A stretch of 8,263 nucleotides of DNA, taken from positions 1 to 8,263 of the forward strand of contig WTGE01000020.1 of the NCBI GenBank assembly GCA_011525445.1, given 5' to 3'. Source of the DNA: Synechococcus sp. CO36386bin_37. Lineage in GTDB: Bacteria; Cyanobacteriota; Cyanobacteriia; PCC-6307; Cyanobiaceae. Of this stretch, positions 6,015 through 8,263 are shown in pieces; within the stretch, counting starts at the first letter, position 1; each line of letters starts with the position of its first letter. Below the pieces are notes generated by a model. It saw only the letters and a list, made by a program, of their open reading frames with translations, had not been told where the DNA came from and ran no database searches. Made by a program: the position numbers and the translations under genes.

Positions 6015-6609
6015 TGAATCCTTTTGCTGATGTTGAGTTGTCGTGTGGGAAGGTTTGCCTTCTTCTTGAGTTTTTGATGCGCATGGCCTGCGCTTTTAGG
6101 AAAACATTTGTATTGTAAGGGGACGCTTGGCCGAACGTTTGCATTGCTTGTTTCACCAATGCCTCTATATGTTGTGGGTTGCAATAAAATCCAAAAACTT
6201 GATCACGATTTTGAATTCTCCTCAGCGCTGCGTGCATGATCTGAACCTGCTCATCATGCTCATCAATGTTGAGGAATTTGTCGAGCAGATGATCAAGACA
6301 AAGTGATGGTCGGTGGCGAAAGCCGATGTCGCGACTGCCGTTTTTGCGTTGATATTTGGTGATCTCGGCAGTCATCCAATACATCTCCACGATGCCTCCC
6401 ACTGAATGTTCAAGGCGGCTGATCTGCAGCCAGCCATGGTCGACGTGCACCGGCGATAAGGAGCTGATAGCGACATCAGTTCGCCATGGATAAACATCCA
6501 CTGCTTTGAGGCAAACGTTGAGGCTGCCGATGGTATTGGGCTCGCAGCGGTTCAACCGACCCTCCAGCACCACAGGTTGGCCCAACAGTTCAGCTAACTC
6601 ATCTCGCAT
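6001..6609 (-). CDS. Hypothetical protein, 202 aa, possibly OB-like N-terminal half
   Basis: The product is soluble, without signal peptide or membrane helix. Residues 12-95 look like a run of beta strands: VVLEGRL, then NVCLKAVDVYPW (31-42), VHVDHGWLQIS (54-64), GGIVEMYWMTAEITKYQRK (71-89) and an SRDIGF turn. This order (a strand, a short VCLKxV strand, a DHxWL motif, then an extended strand ending near a Tyr and a Gly-rich turn) recalls small bacterial and phage proteins that I associate loosely with OB-type folds; the link is from memory and weak. Residues 102-160 look helical, and the C-terminus is basic (RIKNSRRRQTF, 177-187). ATG 6609 is the first start in the frame; no clear Shine-Dalgarno sequence precedes it. 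It overlaps the 72-residue membrane gene and is divergent from the DUF3303 gene 92 bases away. Function unknown. Confidence 0.75.
   Translation of the reverse strand: MRDELAELLGQPVVLEGRLNRCEPNTIGSLNVCLKAVDVYPWRTDVAISSLSPVHVDHGWLQISRLEHSVGGIVEMYWMTAEITKYQRKNGSRDIGFRHRPSLCLDHLLDKFLNIDEHDEQVQIMHAALRRIQNRDQVFGFYCNPQHIEALVKQAMQTFGQASPYNTNVFLKAQAMRIKNSRRRQTFPHDNSTSAKGFNVDI
6019..6024 (-). promoter_or_regulatory. Shine-Dalgarno AAAGGA for the 72-residue protein
   Basis: AAAGGA reads on the minus strand four bases before ATG 6014, inside the 3' end of the 202-residue gene. It decides the start of the small membrane protein and fits coupled translation of the pair. Confidence 0.5.
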
Positions 6610-6641
6610 GGGATCGATGGAGCGATGTCAGGGCTGTGTTT

Positions 6642-6649
6642 GTGATCAC
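6642..6649. promoter_or_regulatory. Palindrome GTGATCAC in the divergent intergenic region
   Basis: An eight-base perfect palindrome lies near the middle of the 92-base gap between divergent genes (6609 minus, 6702 plus). The position suits a shared operator, and the half-site GTGA is CRP-like, but the TGTGA-N6-TCACA spacing of that family is absent. Weak support. Confidence 0.2.
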
Positions 6650-6665
6650 GCATGATTTCCCGCGT

Positions 6666-6695
6666 GGGGGTCATGGTGGCAGGTATTGAACCCCC
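6666..6695 (+). promoter_or_regulatory. Stem-loop just before the DUF3303 start
   Basis: GGGGGT (6666-6671) pairs with ACCCCC (6690-6695). Two further pairs are possible if A6689 is bulged. The 3' arm ends six bases before the ATG, so the structure, if transcribed, sits where the ribosome would land. The loop holds GGTGGCAGG, the only purine-rich stretch nearby. This could modulate translation, or it may be chance. Confidence 0.35.
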
Positions 6696-6701
6696 TTAAC
6701 C

Positions 6702-7010
6702 ATGCGCTTTGTCATTAACTGGTCTACCCCCAACGCAGGTATGGATCCTGAGTACACCAAGGCCGTCGTCGATTACATCAACAACGGAACCCCCATGGAT
6801 GAGTTTGAGGGCTTCAAGATTCTTGAACGGGTGTTTTCCCCTCAGGAAGGCGGTGGCTGCCAGATCGTGGAAGCCCACAGCATGTGGCACGTCTACCAGT
6901 TCACCGGCCCCTGGACCAAAGCTTTCGGAATCACCGTGGAAGTGATTCCTGCTCTGTCGGATGAGGAATTCGTCTCCGCTGAGGCGAAGATTGCTTTGGC
7001 CCAGGGGTGA
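6702..7010 (+). CDS. DUF3303 family protein, 102 aa
   Basis: The protein opens MRFVINWSTPNAG, the typical first beta strand of the small DUF3303 family found in cyanobacteria and other bacteria, and continues with a helix (EYTKAVVDYINNG), a Gly-rich turn (QEGGGCQIVEA), an aromatic stretch (MWHVYQFTGPW) and a closing ITVEVIPALSDEE strand. This resembles a ferredoxin-like alpha/beta fold of dimeric-barrel type; no catalytic residues can be named. It is cytosolic, with no signal peptide or membrane helix. Length is normal for the family. ATG 6702 gives the family-like N-terminus; no Shine-Dalgarno sequence is seen, and a stem-loop lies directly upstream. The gene is GC-richer than the giant gene, so it looks like part of the core genome. 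It ends six bases from the stop of the convergent porin gene. Function unknown. Confidence 0.85.
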   Translation: MRFVINWSTPNAGMDPEYTKAVVDYINNGTPMDEFEGFKILERVFSPQEGGGCQIVEAHSMWHVYQFTGPWTKAFGITVEVIPALSDEEFVSAEAKIALAQG

Positions 7011-7016
7011 TCGGCA

Positions 7017-8263
7017 TCAGAAACGGAAGGTCGTTTTCACCAGAGCACCCAGCAGGTTGAAGGATTCACCAGCTGGGGTGTTTTGCCCAAGGGGACGCGA
7101 CAGATAAAAGACAGCCGGCGTGATGCTGATCGCATCACTCATCTGCAGCTGCAACCACCACTCCCACAGGAACTGGCCATCGGCGGGAGTGTTGCCCCCC
7201 CCCAAAGCTGTGGCGAAGACCGGTTGCCCAACCGCCATGCCGGCGGCATGACCATCGCCCCACAGGTCACTCCACTCAAGGCCCAGGCTCCAGGACTGGC
7301 TGGTGGTGACCTGACCGTTCTGCTGGTTGTCGCTGCTGTTCATTCCCCATCCTGCTGAAACCGAAGGAATCCAGCCGCTGTATGGCGGCTGCCAGGATCC
7401 CCCTAGCCCGAAAGCGTGGGTGACACCACGCTCGCTGAGTTGATCCTGCGTGAAGGGCGTGGCGTAGGCAATCACCCCGTTGCCGTTCTGGACCTTGGAA
7501 ACAATCCCGGCCAGGGTCCATCCCTCCCCTTCCCAGCCCAGTTGAATCGTCCCGGCACTTGCGGCATGGTCGGTGCCAATGCCGCCTTCAGCGCTCTTGC
7601 TCAAAGCGCCGTTGGCCGCCACATAGTTCGCGGATAGCCTCAGGCCACTGGATGGGCTCCAGCTGAAGCCGGCGCCGGGGCCGAGATTTTTGTTGTAGGC
7701 CGCCGGCGCGCCATTCAGGCTGAGTACATCCAGGATCGGGTCGTTGGAGTAAGCGCTGGGCCAGATCGCCAGCATGTCCTCCTGGCCCACCTGTGGACCA
7801 AAGGTGAGAGTGAGTTCCTCTCCGATCGGAAAGGAATAAAACAGTTTGTCGATGGCCACCTGATTGGCTCCACCATCGGCCTCATAGGAGGTTTCCAGGG
7901 TGGCCAGGCTGCTGGGTCCTCCGCCACCAAAGGGCGTTTCGCTGCCGAAGTTGCCGGCCCGCAGTGTTGTGGTGAGCAGGTCCTTGCCGGTGAAGCTGGT
8001 CTCCAGGATCAGCTGAAGATCACCGTTGAAGCTGCTGGCGCCGAAATCCCGGTTGTTCTGATCCACCAACGCACCGTCAGAGCCTGAAAAATGGTTCGCT
8101 CCAACGAGAAAAGTGGCGAGGCCACTGAGCTTGGTGGTGTTGGCGAACTGGGTGGCTTCCAGTTCTCCCAGGCGGGCCTCCACCCCATCCACGCGGCTCT
8201 GGATGACAGCGAGTTCCTTCTCGAACTCATAGATCAGTTTCTTGAGCTCATCGGTCACCTCGG
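7017..8263 (-). CDS. Cyanobacterial outer-membrane porin (SLH/OprB-type), N-terminus outside the window
   Basis: This is the C-terminal 414 or so residues of a beta-barrel porin of the cyanobacterial SomA/SomB type, often annotated as iron uptake porin, which lets small solutes across the outer membrane. The visible part starts EVTDELKKLIYEFEKELAVIQ, followed by RVDGVEARLGELEATQF, a predicted coiled coil. In the family this links an N-terminal SLH domain, which anchors to the cell wall, to the barrel. A long series of amphipathic strands with Gly/Asn/Ser turns follows, ending in TTFRF with a terminal Phe, the usual assembly signal for outer-membrane proteins. The signal peptide and SLH domain must lie beyond 8263. 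GTG at 8258 is in frame but not the start, since GAG continues upstream. Codons are GC-rich. A nine-G run (7195-7203) lies about 60 codons from the end. Substrate specificity cannot be read. Confidence 0.93.
   Translation of the reverse strand, partial: EVTDELKKLIYEFEKELAVIQSRVDGVEARLGELEATQFANTTKLSGLATFLVGANHFSGSDGALVDQNNRDFGASSFNGDLQLILETSFTGKDLLTTTLRAGNFGSETPFGGGGPSSLATLETSYEADGGANQVAIDKLFYSFPIGEELTLTFGPQVGQEDMLAIWPSAYSNDPILDVLSLNGAPAAYNKNLGPGAGFSWSPSSGLRLSANYVAANGALSKSAEGGIGTDHAASAGTIQLGWEGEGWTLAGIVSKVQNGNGVIAYATPFTQDQLSERGVTHAFGLGGSWQPPYSGWIPSVSAGWGMNSSDNQQNGQVTTSQSWSLGLEWSDLWGDGHAAGMAVGQPVFATALGGGNTPADGQFLWEWWLQLQMSDAISITPAVFYLSRPLGQNTPAGESFNLLGALVKTTFRF
7195..7203 (-). repeat. Run of nine G in the porin coding strand
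   Basis: The coding strand reads TT followed by nine G and then C, encoding Leu-Gly-Gly-Gly before NTPADGQ. The frame is intact here. Homopolymers of this length are prone to slippage; a one-base change would replace the last strands and the terminal Phe. Confidence 0.9.

Noticed and set aside
7083..7930. Open frames at 7083-7358 and 7416-7637 (plus) and 7276-7521 and 7715-7930 (minus)
   Set aside because: Other-frame shadows of the high-GC porin gene, whose own frame is clearly coding.
1..8263. CRISPR array, insertion sequence, integrase or toxin-antitoxin pair
   Set aside because: No spaced identical repeats, transposase motifs or paired small genes of that type are visible; the only tandem repetition is the protein-coding Calx-beta array.

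Overview
The window looks like chromosomal DNA from a marine picocyanobacterium of the Synechococcus/Cyanobium type. This is an inference from four core-like genes: a lipoyl synthase with the cyanobacterial-style N-terminus, a tRNA-Pro(CGG), a DUF3303 protein, and an outer-membrane porin with a coiled-coil linker and a terminal phenylalanine. No database search was possible.

Layout: (1) Positions 1-139, minus strand: 5' end of lipA, GC-rich. (2) 224-297, plus strand: a complete tRNA-Pro(CGG). (3) 298-1412: a gene-poor, AT-rich stretch of about 1.1 kb with inverted repeats, a recurring CATGAATTG word and a plausible promoter near its right end. (4) 1413-5540, plus strand: one very large AT-rich gene for a 1375-residue acidic, cysteine-free protein built almost entirely of 11 tandem Calx-beta units. 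(5) 5541-5795: a spacer with no clear gene or terminator. (6) 6609-5796, minus strand: two overlapping small genes, a 202-residue protein of unknown function and a 72-residue protein with two predicted membrane helices. (7) 6702-7010, plus strand: a DUF3303 protein. (8) 8263-7017, minus strand: a cyanobacterial porin whose N-terminus lies outside the window, convergent with the DUF3303 gene and separated from it by six bases.

The composition break just after the tRNA, together with the giant repeat protein, suggests an accessory island inserted next to a tRNA gene, a common cyanobacterial arrangement. No integrase, transposase or second copy of the tRNA 3' end is visible, so the right boundary and the mechanism are unproven. 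The most notable object is the Calx-beta protein. Its last six units differ from its first five in two shared signatures (a GG-x-GR-[ST]-S loop and a longer loop after the acidic turn), and five units carry an extra acidic Asp/Asn-rich loop. This points to repeat expansion and homogenisation toward the C-terminus and a probable calcium-rigidified extracellular rod. How it leaves the cell is not shown, since no signal peptide, RTX repeats or secretion genes are present. The porin gene contains a run of nine G that could be prone to slippage.
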